16,930 nt of DNA from JAEUMW01 sp039807745 (GCA_039807745.1 JBDHRV010000075.1:1-16930); one strand, 5' to 3'. Shown: positions 1 through 7,946, counted from the first letter of the stretch. A program made the numbers and translations. The notes: generated by a model from the letters alone, not told the origin.

Positions 1-1193
1 AAGCTGCCGCTCACCGACTGATTCGGGACCTGCGGCCCGGCGAGCGTCGCCTGCACGCCCAGCGGGTTCACGCCGACGTATGCGAGCTGCAAGCCGCCTG
101 CCTCGAACCGACCCGCGACCGGACCCGTGGCGCTCGCCTTGAATGTCTGCCCCGGCTGGACAACGTCGACGTCGAGCACTGCGTTCGCGATCTGAAACGC
201 GCTCGCGCTGCCTTCGAGCTTCGGCAGGCTCAAACTCAGCTTCGTCGGCTGTCCATTCGGCTGGCGCAGCGTCGCCTTCAGCAGCAACTGCTCACCGCCG
301 ACTGCCTCTTTTGTGAGCTGCAGCCGCGGCAGGGCGAGATCGACCTCGAATGCGCCCTGGTTGCGCTGACCCGTGGCGGCGATCGCAAGCATCGCGACCT
401 CGACCGCAGGAGTCGTCATGTCGAGATCCAGGCTGCCCCTCGCTTTCGCCGCGAGCGCATCGACGTCGGCTGCCGCGCCTTTCACCTCGAGAGCGAAATC
501 CTTCAAGCCGAGCCGTTCGCGGTCCATATCGAACCCAACGCCGCTCTTGCCCTGCACTACCACGTCGATCTTCGGCGCCGCGCCTTGCATGCGGCCGGAA
601 ACATCGACCGTGCCCGTCCGACCGCGTGCGATGGGACCGATCTTGAGATCGAGATCGCTCACCGTGTAGCGCTTGTTCGCCTTCTCGTCGCGATACGTCA
701 CTGCTGCGTTCACGAGCGCGATCGAACCGACGGCGAAGTCCCTGCTCGCGCGCGGCGCGGCAGCATCCTGCTGCGCTGCCGCCGGTGCTCCGGCCGCGCC
801 GATGAGATCGTCCACGTTCCATCGACCGTCGGCGTCGCGCACGAAGTTGGCGTGCAAACCTCGGGCGTGTACCTCGTCGATGCGCACCTGTCTTTCGAGC
901 AGCGGCAGCAGTCCCAGCGACAGCCGCAGCTGCTCCACCGACGCAAAGATCGCCTCCGAGCGGGGCTCGCTCAACGTCGCCTTGCCGACCGTGATACCGA
1001 CGGCGGGAAAGAACACGAGCTCGATGTCGCCCGGCAAGGCGAGCGTCCGCCCGGTTTTCTCCTCCACCCACCGCACGGCTTGCGGCTTGTAGGCGTTCGG
1101 GTCGAAGGTCGCGGCGATATAGATCGCGACGAGCGCAAGGGCGACCGCTGCCAGCGCCACAGCGGCGAGGATGTATTTGACGATCTTGTTCAC
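1..1193 (-). CDS. AsmA-like protein, C-terminal part outside the window
   Basis: This frame stays open from a GTG at 1193 to the left edge, giving about 397 residues. The start is supported by a GGGACG-type ribosome site just upstream and by the absence of an in-frame start close behind it. Residues 1-25 form a short cytoplasmic tip (NKIVKY) plus one hydrophobic helix, followed by the FDPNAYKP segment and KTGRTLALPGDIEL, which are characteristic of the AsmA N-terminus. The rest is a repetitive beta-rich pattern (VDVSGRMQGAAPKIDV, DGRWNVDDL) as expected for the periplasmic repeats of this superfamily. AsmA-like proteins are anchored in the inner membrane and are associated with lipid transport to, and assembly of, the outer membrane. 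It follows the methyltransferase gene on the same strand after 59 bases, so it may end the glycosylation operon or have its own promoter. Which AsmA subfamily it belongs to cannot be told without the C-terminus. Confidence 0.85.
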   Translation of the reverse strand, partial: MNKIVKYILAAVALAAVALALVAIYIAATFDPNAYKPQAVRWVEEKTGRTLALPGDIELVFFPAVGITVGKATLSEPRSEAIFASVEQLRLSLGLLPLLERQVRIDEVHARGLHANFVRDADGRWNVDDLIGAAGAPAAAQQDAAAPRASRDFAVGSIALVNAAVTYRDEKANKRYTVSDLDLKIGPIARGRTGTVDVSGRMQGAAPKIDVVVQGKSGVGFDMDRERLGLKDFALEVKGAAADVDALAAKARGSLDLDMTTPAVEVAMLAIAATGQRNQGAFEVDLALPRLQLTKEAVGGEQLLLKATLRQPNGQPTKLSLSLPKLEGSASAFQIANAVLDVDVVQPGQTFKASATGPVAGRFEAGGLQLAYVGVNPLGVQATLAGPQVPNQSVSGS

Positions 1194-1252
1194 GCGTCCC
1201 GTCCGGGTCCGCTGCGAGTGTACCACCGGCCGCAGCCAGGGTCCGGCACGTG

Positions 1253-1924
1253 TCAGGCGGGGCGCAACTTCCAGGCGCTCACGAGGAACAGCGGCAGGAC
1301 GCCGCGGTACAAAGGCACGTGCAGGCGCGCGACCCGTGTGAATCCGCGACGCTCCAGGAACCCCTCGACTTCCGCGCCCGTGTGGTAGTGGTCTGCCGGT
1401 TTGGTGATGCCGAACACGCGGCGCAGCGCCACGTACAGGCCGTTTTCCGTAGGCAGCGAAGTGTAGAGCACGCCGTCGCGCGCGATCCAGCGCTCGAGCG
1501 CCGCGACCGGCACGGCGAGATCGGGAAAGTGCTCGAGCACGTCCGCGGCAACGATCGCGTCGAACGGCGCTGCGGTCAGTTCGACAGCGCCGATGTCGCC
1601 TTGCACCAGCCGCAGATTGTCGAGCCCGAACTCGAGCTGCACCGCGCGCGCTTCGACGGTTTCGAGATCGACGCACACCACCTGCTCGAAGGCGCGGCAG
1701 AGCGTGGGCAGGAACACGCCGCCGCCGCCGCCGAAGTCGAGGCAGTTCTTCGCCCGCGGACTCAACCGGCGCATGAGGCGGAACACCAGCCGCAGGCGCA
1801 TCCAGAAAAAGGCCCGCACCGCCGCGTAGCGTGAATAGTAGAGTCTTGGAATCCGCTCCGAATCGGTGGCGATGCGCGAGAGAAAGTCCCGTGGGATCTC
1901 GGCGAAGGCAGCGCTAGTTCGCAA
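1253..1924 (-). CDS. class I SAM-dependent methyltransferase
   Basis: The 223-residue product has the Rossmann methyltransferase signature: CLDFGGGGGVF near residues 61-71 (SAM glycine loop), VCVDLE near 83-88 (acidic residue for the ribose), VQGDIG near 107-112 and FDAIVAADVLEHFPDL near 121-136, then SLPTENGLY. This fits the Methyltransf_11/UbiE-type fold; the substrate is unknown. The start is uncertain: I chose TTG at 1924, which overlaps the end of the upstream flippase gene by 11 bases and has a GGGAAT stretch upstream. The frame is open to 2119, but that stretch is the flippase gene read out of frame and has no methyltransferase resemblance. A later GTG or ATG near residues 36-42 would cut into the N-terminal helix. 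Its position behind GT2 and flippase genes suggests it methylates a sugar or lipid-linked intermediate, which is inference. Confidence 0.8.
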   Translation of the reverse strand: MRTSAAFAEIPRDFLSRIATDSERIPRLYYSRYAAVRAFFWMRLRLVFRLMRRLSPRAKNCLDFGGGGGVFLPTLCRAFEQVVCVDLETVEARAVQLEFGLDNLRLVQGDIGAVELTAAPFDAIVAADVLEHFPDLAVPVAALERWIARDGVLYTSLPTENGLYVALRRVFGITKPADHYHTGAEVEGFLERRGFTRVARLHVPLYRGVLPLFLVSAWKLRPA

Positions 1925-2270
1925 CGAGGCAGATTCCCGCAACGATGAGCACCGCCCCGAACGCGCTCTTGAAGGACAGGGGCTCGCCGAGGAAAGCCGC
2001 CGCCAGGATGGGCACGAACAGGAATGCGAGTGCCATGAAGGGGTAGGCGACCGACAGCGGAATGGTCCGCAGGAGCCAGATCCAAAGGGCGGTAGCGCCC
2101 AGGTAGACGACGAGTCCACCGAGGAGGAACGGGCTGCCCGCGAGCTCGCGGGCCGCGGTCAGGAAATCACCGCCGGGGCCGGCGGAGCGCGCCGCCACCT
2201 TGAACAATACCTGTCCGCAGGAGATGCAGGCGACGCAGAGGATCGTGAGCAGGATGTTCGAGAGGCTCAT
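1914..2270 (-). CDS. SMR/ArnE-like four-helix membrane protein, putative lipid-linked sugar flippase
   Basis: This 118-residue protein has four hydrophobic helices (about residues 4-24, 48-68, 72-93 and 100-117) and the small multidrug resistance/DMT pattern PLSVAYPFMALAF followed by FLGEPLSF. The helix-1 glutamate that EmrE uses to bind protons and drugs is not seen; helix 1 reads SCGQVLFKVA instead, as in ArnE/ArnF-type flippase subunits. That points to movement of a polyprenyl-phosphate sugar across the inner membrane rather than drug efflux. The start ATG at 2270 overlaps the stop of the glycosyltransferase gene (ATGA), which strongly suggests translational coupling and a shared pathway. 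ArnE and ArnF work as a pair; only one such gene is visible here, so a homodimer or a distant partner is needed. Family assignment is firm, substrate is inferred. Confidence 0.85.
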   Translation of the reverse strand: MSLSNILLTILCVACISCGQVLFKVAARSAGPGGDFLTAARELAGSPFLLGGLVVYLGATALWIWLLRTIPLSVAYPFMALAFLFVPILAAAFLGEPLSFKSAFGAVLIVAGICLVAN

Positions 2271-3394
2271 CTCGCGTCGCGCTCGCTCGTCGATGGATCG
2301 GACAGCGCCACCTGCTCGCGGCGTGCGAGCGCCGGGTGAATCGCGCGCCGCGGCACCGATGCGATGTCGTAACCGATGAAAGCGAGCAGCAACTGGACAC
2401 CGACCAGCACCGGCAAGGCCGCGAGCATGACGGTGCCGGGCGGCGTCGCGACGCCCGCCCGAGCCGACCAGATCCAGTGCACGCTGCCGTAAATCGTGCC
2501 GAAAGCAAGCATGGCGAGCCCGACGACGAGCTCGAGCGAAGCGATCGAGAAATCGCGCAGAAAGTAGTTGTAGAAAATCCGCTTCGCGCCGTTGCGCAGG
2601 TTCTTGTAGAGGAATTCGGGAAAGATCCGAAAGACCTTCAGGCTGCTCGTCTCGTCGCCGTAGGTGGCATCCATCGGAATGTCGACGACGACCGCCCGAA
2701 AGGTATTGAGCCGGAAGAGCATGTCGGTCTCGAAGAAGTAGCGCTGGCTGATCTTGTCGAAGGGCAGGCGCCGCGCGACGCTCGCGTGGATCGCCGTGTA
2801 GCCGTTGGCGGGATCGAAGATATCCCAATATCCCCCGGAGAACTTCGCCATGATGGACAGCGCGGCGTTGCCGAGCTTGCGCACGATCGGCATGCGGTCG
2901 ATGTGGTCGAGCTCGTAGAAACGGTTGCCCTTGCAGTAGTCCGCCTGCCCGTCGAGGATGGGCGCGACGAAGCCGGGCAGCAGTTCGGGCGCCATCTGCC
3001 CGTCGCCGTCGATCTTGACGATGACTTGCGCGCCGTCGCTCAACGCGGCACGGTAGCCCGACATCACCGCCGCCCCGACGCCGAGATTCTTGCGATGGCG
3101 GATGACCTGCACGCGCGGATCGGCGCACCGGGCTGCGACGAGGTCGCCCGAACCTTCCGGGCACGCGTCGTCGACGACGTAGATGCGCCAGCACTCCGCG
3201 CCGATCCGGCCGATCACGCCGAGCACCTGGCGCGACACCCGGTAGCACGGAATGACGACGGCAATCCGTGCCGCCGGCGCGTCGGCGACTTCGGGCGGCT
3301 CTTGTGCGTGCTGCCCGGCAACGTCGCCGGCGGCGAAGGCGCGAGCCGGTCTGCGCGACAAGGTGGTATGAGGCCGGGCCATGGTGGCCCGCAT
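2267..3394 (-). CDS. family 2 glycosyltransferase, GtrB/DPM1-like, with two C-terminal membrane helices
   Basis: The 375-residue protein has a GT-A catalytic domain: RIAVVIPCYR (43-52), IYVVDDACPEGSG (71-83) with the nucleotide-binding aspartates, VKIDGDGQMAPELL (126-139) holding the DxD-type metal site, and PANGYTAIH with ETDMLFRL (195-229). Two hydrophobic helices follow (about 284-306 and 321-344), the layout of GtrB-type polyprenyl-phosphate glycosyltransferases. The family moves a sugar from a nucleotide sugar to undecaprenyl or dolichyl phosphate on the cytoplasmic face. The start ATG at 3394 sits inside TAATG with the previous stop, which argues for coupling; ATG 3382 is an alternative. 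Residues 1-40 are poorly conserved in appearance and may be a tail. The gene ends in an ATGA overlap with the flippase gene. The transferred sugar is unknown. Confidence 0.9.
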   Translation of the reverse strand: MRATMARPHTTLSRRPARAFAAGDVAGQHAQEPPEVADAPAARIAVVIPCYRVSRQVLGVIGRIGAECWRIYVVDDACPEGSGDLVAARCADPRVQVIRHRKNLGVGAAVMSGYRAALSDGAQVIVKIDGDGQMAPELLPGFVAPILDGQADYCKGNRFYELDHIDRMPIVRKLGNAALSIMAKFSGGYWDIFDPANGYTAIHASVARRLPFDKISQRYFFETDMLFRLNTFRAVVVDIPMDATYGDETSSLKVFRIFPEFLYKNLRNGAKRIFYNYFLRDFSIASLELVVGLAMLAFGTIYGSVHWIWSARAGVATPPGTVMLAALPVLVGVQLLLAFIGYDIASVPRRAIHPALARREQVALSDPSTSERDAR

Positions 3395-5094
3395 TATCGC
3401 ATCTGCGGGGCAGCGGGCGCTGTATCGGCGCCCTGCCCGATCGTGCCCACGCCAAAGGGCTCGATCCGGACCGTCGGCACCACGCCGATCGCGGCCAGCG
3501 CGTCCCGCGTCCCGATCACCACGGTGCCGGCCGCGAGCTGTCGCGGCGGCCGACCCGCCTCGAGCCCCAGAAAGTCCGCCCGGTGTGTCCCAAGAGACGC
3601 GATGCGATAGACGTACGGCAGCCCGGAGCGATCTTCCTGCGGCGCGACGATCACCATCGGGACGTTTGCGTGATCGGCCAGCGCGACGGCGACGCGCGCC
3701 GCCCGATGTTCGGCGGCCTCCGGCGCGCGCAGCTGAAACTGCCGGTCGAACACCATCGCCAGCAGGGACATGACGAGATACGCACCGAGCACGGCGCCGA
3801 GCAGCGCACGCGAACCCCTGCGATAGGCGAAGAGCGCGATCGCCGCGCCGGCGAGCGGCACGCCTGGCATCACCCACGGCCGGAAGAAGAACTCCGCGGC
3901 ATCGAAGGGCGACCGCATGTATGCCGCGACGAAGAGCTCGCAGAGCGCGATGCCCAGGATCCACGCCATCAATCCCAGCACCTGCTGGCGGCGGCTCCAG
4001 AGGCCGGCGCCCTCCAGCGCCGCGAGGCCGACGAAGAGCAGCGGAATCGCGAAGCCGTAGTACCTCAGGTGCAGGCGGCTCGTCTCCTCCAACGCGACCG
4101 TGAACACCGCGGTCATCACCATGAGCCCGACCATGAGCCACGCGGTCAGTCCGGCCAGCGCCGCCGCGAAACGCGCAGCGTCCGACTCGGCGCGCACCCG
4201 CCCCGGGATCTGCGCGAGCCCCGCCGCCAGGGCCGGACCGGCAAGGCACGCGGCCACGGCGAAGTGCGCGATCAGCAGTCGGCCGAACGCGGCGTAATTG
4301 CCCGGGTCGACCAGCGAGCTCGCCATGTCCGCCGTGATGTTCGAGTAGAACGAGCCGGTCAGCGCATTGCCGGTCACGACGTCCGGAGCGAGCACGCGCC
4401 CGAGGATCCAGCGCACGGCGATGAGCGCCACCGCATAGCCAATAGCGACCCCCCACGGCAAACGCGCCCCCGAGCGGCCTTGCAGCAGCGCGTGAACCAC
4501 GATGAAGGCGAAGGTCATCGCACCGACCGGCAAGCCGTGCGGCTTCACCAGCGCCAGCACGGCGGCGCACGCGCCCGCGAGCAGCCCCAGACGGGCGTCT
4601 GCGCGACCCAGTGCGAGCGCAGCGAGCACAGTCTGCAGGAAGAACAGCACCGCATACATCGTCTCCGGCGTGAAGTACGCGGTGTAGCTCGATTGCGGGC
4701 CGAGGCCGTAGGCGATGGCGACGACCAGGGATGCCGCCAGGGCGCGGCCGGCGCGGGCGGCGATGAAGAGCACCCCGATGCCGAGCGCGAGCAGGAAGGT
4801 GTTCAGCACCCGCGCCATCTCGAAGACCGGACGCGGCTGCGCGCCGAGCAGGCCATACACGGCAAGGAACACGCGGTTCGGCGCATCCAGCGTGACCACC
4901 AGCGGGTTGTTCGCCAGCGTCGACTCGCGCCCGAAGCGCGCGCTCAGGGCGGCGTAGGTGAACTCGTCCGAGAACCCGAGAGGGAATGCCATGCGGGCAT
5001 TGACGAAGATCGTGACGGCCACCGCCAGCGCGGCGACCCACAGCCAGGCGACGGCAGCGCTGTCGAGCCGGTGTCGCATCGCGACATCGCTCAT
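3394..5094 (-). CDS. polytopic inner-membrane protein, GT-C glycosyltransferase-like
   Basis: This 566-residue protein has about ten or more hydrophobic helices and a hydrophilic C-terminal part (about 470-566). The first periplasmic loop carries FSDEFTYAALSARFG (41-55), resembling the acidic DE motif of GT-C enzymes such as the PMT/ArnT type, which use a lipid-linked sugar as donor. A later ALVKPHGLPVG segment is also common in such proteins. The start is ATG 5094, 15 bases after the dehydrogenase stop; a second ATG at 5079 is possible, and neither has a strong ribosome site. The stop TAA shares a base with the next start (TAATG). In context it would be the transferase that uses the sugar made by GT2 and flipped by the SMR protein. 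The fold is inferred from motif and topology; the acceptor is unknown. Confidence 0.75.
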   Translation of the reverse strand: MSDVAMRHRLDSAAVAWLWVAALAVAVTIFVNARMAFPLGFSDEFTYAALSARFGRESTLANNPLVVTLDAPNRVFLAVYGLLGAQPRPVFEMARVLNTFLLALGIGVLFIAARAGRALAASLVVAIAYGLGPQSSYTAYFTPETMYAVLFFLQTVLAALALGRADARLGLLAGACAAVLALVKPHGLPVGAMTFAFIVVHALLQGRSGARLPWGVAIGYAVALIAVRWILGRVLAPDVVTGNALTGSFYSNITADMASSLVDPGNYAAFGRLLIAHFAVAACLAGPALAAGLAQIPGRVRAESDAARFAAALAGLTAWLMVGLMVMTAVFTVALEETSRLHLRYYGFAIPLLFVGLAALEGAGLWSRRQQVLGLMAWILGIALCELFVAAYMRSPFDAAEFFFRPWVMPGVPLAGAAIALFAYRRGSRALLGAVLGAYLVMSLLAMVFDRQFQLRAPEAAEHRAARVAVALADHANVPMVIVAPQEDRSGLPYVYRIASLGTHRADFLGLEAGRPPRQLAAGTVVIGTRDALAAIGVVPTVRIEPFGVGTIGQGADTAPAAPQMR

Positions 5095-5109
5095 CGGCCG
5101 CGGTCCCGG

Positions 5110-6609
5110 TCAGGCCGCACGCAGCTTGCGGATCTTCCCGTCCTGCTTGGTGAGCACGTAAAGCGCGCCGTCCTCGCCTTCGCCGAACCTCAGGTCGACG
5201 CGTTCGGACAAGCCGACCACCTGGCGCAGGGTCACGACCTGTCCGTTACGCTTGAGGGTGAGCTCGCGCAACTGCGCCACCGCGCCCAACTTGAGCTGGC
5301 TCGCCGGCACGTGGAAGATGCGGCCGTTGACCAGGTCGCCGCAGACGTAGTGCCCGGCCAGCGCGGGGATGGCGCTGCCCCGGTAGACGAAGCCGCCGGC
5401 GATCCCGAGCCGGTCGCTGCCGAAGGGCCGCCCCTGCGTGTCGAAGGCTTCGCTGCGATCGTACTGTGCCACGGGATACACGAAGGGTCTCTTCGTGGCA
5501 TCGCCGGGGAACCGCCACGTATCGTCGGCGGGCAATGTATGGAGGATGTCCTCGTCGCCGCGCTGGGTGGCGAAGGTGCCCTCGCGCAGCGGCCAGCCAT
5601 AGTTGCCGCCGCGCACTCCGATGTTCACCTCCTCGACCCATGCCTGGCCGATGTCGGTGAAGATCAGTCTGCCGGCGACACCCCGGTCGAAGGACAGGTT
5701 CTGCGGGTGACGCAGGCCGAGCGCCCAGATCTCGGGCAGCACCCCCGATCGCCCCACGAACGGATTGTCGCCGGGAACCCGATAGGCTGCGCCGCTCGCG
5801 GCGAGCGGATCGATGCGCAGGATCTTGCCCAGCGCGCGCGCCGGATTCTGCGCGTGATTGTATTGGTCAGGGTAGGCGGGCGTATTCCCACCATCGCCCA
5901 GGCCGACGAACATGAGTCCGTACCCTGCCTGCCCCGGTCGGAGGCTCGGATCGAACAGGATTTGATCCAGGCAATGGTCCGGGCGGTACTGCGCAACCCG
6001 GAAGAGCTCACGACGGCTGAAGCTCCCGTCGGAGCCCCGGCGCCATTCCGCGACGACGTTGTGATGGTCGACCCGAATCGTGGAGGTCATCGCGAACAGC
6101 TTGACGCTGGCCGGCCGGCTGGCCGCGGTCTCCGTGTGCGCCGTGTAGAGACGGCCGAAGCCCGGCCGCCCCGAGCGTGCGAAATCGGGGTGAAAGGCGA
6201 AGCTGCGCAGCCCCGTTTGCTGTCCGGTGACGAACGCCGACCCGCGCGCCTTCGCGACGTCGAGAAACAGCGAGGCGGCACCGCTCACCGGATCGATGCC
6301 CCACAGCTTGCCCCGGCTGTCGCACGCGAAGAGGCGGCGGCTGCCGTCGCCGGCATGGTAGAGATAGTTGAGCGCGGCGTATGGCCGCGCGGTCGACGAG
6401 GCGGGCGGCTTGGCTAAGTCGGCGATCTCGACCGCGACCCCGCTCTTCTGAATCCGTGCGCCGATGGGATTGGGGCTGACGACTGCCGCGTGCGCGTGTG
6501 GCGCGCCGACTCTCGAAGGCGGCAGGCCGGATGCGAGAAAACCGATCAACCCTCCCATCGCGGTGCGCAGCACATCGCGTCGCTCGATGTCCAGATCATG
6601 CCTTTTCAT
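5110..6609 (-). CDS. Tat-exported PQQ-type sugar dehydrogenase (glucose/sorbosone dehydrogenase family)
   Basis: The 499-residue product begins with a twin-arginine type signal: ERRDVLRT at 9-16, a hydrophobic stretch to about 29, and AHAA near 38-41 as a possible cleavage area, so it should fold before export to the periplasm. The body is a beta-propeller of the GSDH type: QTGLRSFAFHPDF (131-143), DHCLDQILFDPSL (211-223), GLGDGGNTPAYPDQYNHAQN (236-255), LGKILRIDP (260-268), PEIWALGLRHPQNLSFD (292-308) and EEVNIGVRGGNYGWP (326-340). Family members oxidise aldose sugars with PQQ and calcium; H212 and R300 lie where catalytic and PQQ-contacting residues are expected, but this is by motif only. 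The start ATG at 6609 has GGGGAGA upstream. It heads the run of glycosylation genes, and a diheme cytochrome gene lies just upstream as a possible electron acceptor. Confidence 0.88.
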   Translation of the reverse strand: MKRHDLDIERRDVLRTAMGGLIGFLASGLPPSRVGAPHAHAAVVSPNPIGARIQKSGVAVEIADLAKPPASSTARPYAALNYLYHAGDGSRRLFACDSRGKLWGIDPVSGAASLFLDVAKARGSAFVTGQQTGLRSFAFHPDFARSGRPGFGRLYTAHTETAASRPASVKLFAMTSTIRVDHHNVVAEWRRGSDGSFSRRELFRVAQYRPDHCLDQILFDPSLRPGQAGYGLMFVGLGDGGNTPAYPDQYNHAQNPARALGKILRIDPLAASGAAYRVPGDNPFVGRSGVLPEIWALGLRHPQNLSFDRGVAGRLIFTDIGQAWVEEVNIGVRGGNYGWPLREGTFATQRGDEDILHTLPADDTWRFPGDATKRPFVYPVAQYDRSEAFDTQGRPFGSDRLGIAGGFVYRGSAIPALAGHYVCGDLVNGRIFHVPASQLKLGAVAQLRELTLKRNGQVVTLRQVVGLSERVDLRFGEGEDGALYVLTKQDGKIRKLRAA

Positions 6610-6720
6610 TGGTAGTCATTCTCCCCGGATGCTGGCGACTCCGCCATCAGCGGTGCAGGTGGCAGCGGCGCGATCCCCGGCAGACGGGAAGCCGGCAGCC
6701 GCAGCCGGCAGTGTCACGGG

Positions 6721-6780
6721 TACGTCCGCGGAGGTCAACCACCGGCCTGGACGCGCTGCCGGTTCAACCTCCGCGGAGTA
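6721..6780. repeat. long imperfect inverted repeat, possible transcription terminator
   Basis: Two 20-base arms (6721-6740 and 6761-6780) share TCCGCGGAGGT and AACC in inverted order, with a one-base shift at each end, around a 20-base loop. Inside, ACCGGC (6741-6746) and GCCGGT (6758-6763) can form a competing inner stem. It lies between the cytochrome stop (6823) and the dehydrogenase start (6609), both read from the minus strand. No T-run follows on either strand, so it may act as a rho-assisted terminator, an RNA stabiliser or a REP-like element rather than as a classical intrinsic terminator. Confidence 0.6.
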
Positions 6781-6822
6781 ATCACCGCGACATTGCGCCG
6801 CGGCGCAGGGAGCGGCGTGCTT

Positions 6823-7860
6823 TCAGCTCGGCTTGAAATCGAACTTCGTGCTGACTGGCGCGCTGTTGCCCCGCTTGATTCGCACGCTGATCGAATAGGG
6901 ATCCTTCCCGATCATCTGGAAGTAGTTCCCGTAGCTGATCCTGTCTTCGATCGGGACCAGTTCGAGCTTCTTGGTCTCGCCGCGCTGCGCGAGATCCTCG
7001 ACCGTGACTTCGACGTTCGCGTCGGTGATCTCACCCTTGGTCTCGCTGTCGAAGAGCGAGATGTTGATGTGATAGTAGCCCTTGCCGGTCGGCACACCAC
7101 CGTGCATGGCACCCCCTGTACCCCGTTTTGCCTGCTGGGCAGCGAGCGACGCGGCGGGCACGACGCCGAGATACACCTCCGTCCTGCCGACGGTCTTGCG
7201 ATTGGCCGCGGGCACCGCGGCGCGCGACGCCCCCGTAGCCTTCGCCACCGCGCCAGCCGGGTTGAACATGTACACGACCGCACTTTGGATCTCCGCGTCC
7301 GTGAGGTCGGAGAGACCGCCCCGGGCCGGCATGCCGCCGTGTCCGTGGATCGCGGAGCGGACGGCGGCATTCAAGCCCTGCTGCAGCCGGGGTGTCCACG
7401 CCGCGCGGTCGCCGATCTTCGGTGCTCCGCCCTCGCCGCTCTGATGACAGCGTGCGCACTGCGCCTGCACCACCTGTTCGCCGGTGCGCTCGGCACGCGG
7501 TGCGGACTTGTCGATCGGCTCGGCCCACGAACCCCCCGACTGATTCACCATATAGGTCACGGCGCGCTCGATCTCGAAGTCGGTGACGTTCGGGTTGCCC
7601 CCATGGGCGGGCATCTCGCGGATGCCTTTGATGGCGTGGTCGGTCAGCGCCGTGAGCCCCTGCGAGGCACGCGCGTGCCACGCCTTCGCATCGCCGATCT
7701 TCGGTGCGCCCTGGGCACCGGTGGCGTGACAGGAAGCGCAAACCGCGTCGACCACTTCCTTCCCACTTCGATCTGCCCTCGCTTCCTGCGAGACCAGCAG
7801 CACACCGGCAGCGGCTATGCCGACCGCCAATAACCTATGTTGCGTTTTAGTCGTGAACAT
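6823..7860 (-). CDS. periplasmic diheme cytochrome c with extra C-terminal beta domain
   Basis: The 345-residue protein has a signal peptide (about residues 1-29, cut after EARA) and two class I cytochrome c domains of the c5/c4 kind: CASCH at 41-45 with REMPAHGG near 81-88, and CARCH at 135-139 with GGMPARGG near 175-182; M83 and M177 are the probable axial ligands. After an alanine-rich linker (about 201-260) comes a domain of about 80 residues (YYHINISLFD ... SYGNYFQM ... FDFKPS) that looks like a beta sandwich; I cannot name its family safely. The start ATG 7860 is chosen because AAGGGAGGTGC lies just upstream; a TTG at 7881 would place that site inside the gene. Cytochromes of this type carry electrons in the periplasm. 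It could accept electrons from the neighbouring PQQ-type dehydrogenase. Confidence 0.9.
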   Translation of the reverse strand: MFTTKTQHRLLAVGIAAAGVLLVSQEARADRSGKEVVDAVCASCHATGAQGAPKIGDAKAWHARASQGLTALTDHAIKGIREMPAHGGNPNVTDFEIERAVTYMVNQSGGSWAEPIDKSAPRAERTGEQVVQAQCARCHQSGEGGAPKIGDRAAWTPRLQQGLNAAVRSAIHGHGGMPARGGLSDLTDAEIQSAVVYMFNPAGAVAKATGASRAAVPAANRKTVGRTEVYLGVVPAASLAAQQAKRGTGGAMHGGVPTGKGYYHINISLFDSETKGEITDANVEVTVEDLAQRGETKKLELVPIEDRISYGNYFQMIGKDPYSISVRIKRGNSAPVSTKFDFKPS

Positions 7861-7899
7861 GGCAGCACCTCCCTTGAGCAACCGTAGTCAGACATTCCC

Positions 7900-7905
7900 A
7901 GTATA
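7900..7905 (-). promoter_or_regulatory. -10 element of the cytochrome c gene
   Basis: Read on the minus strand this is TATACT, placing a transcript start near 7893 and giving a leader of about 33 bases that includes the strong ribosome site. No good -35 hexamer stands 17 bases upstream, as expected for an activator-dependent promoter. Confidence 0.4.
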
Positions 7906-7946
7906 GGAAAAACTGACACCCATTCGGCAGGGAAAGCCACCTTGAT

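Noticed and set aside
1925..2119. N-terminal extension of the methyltransferase
   Set aside because: This stretch encodes the SMR protein in another frame, and the extension is Ser/Arg-rich with no methyltransferase features.
2267..5041. Open minus-strand frame of about 920 codons that would fuse a long N-terminal region to the family 2 glycosyltransferase
   Set aside because: Upstream of 3394 it is the GT-C-like gene read out of frame: arginine/alanine-rich with no domain. The membrane-protein frame and the TAATG junction explain the region better.
3268..6417. Plus-strand open frame of more than 1000 codons
   Set aside because: It is antisense to three well-supported genes and is Arg/His/Glu-rich low-complexity sequence without a motif, a common effect of GC-rich codon bias.
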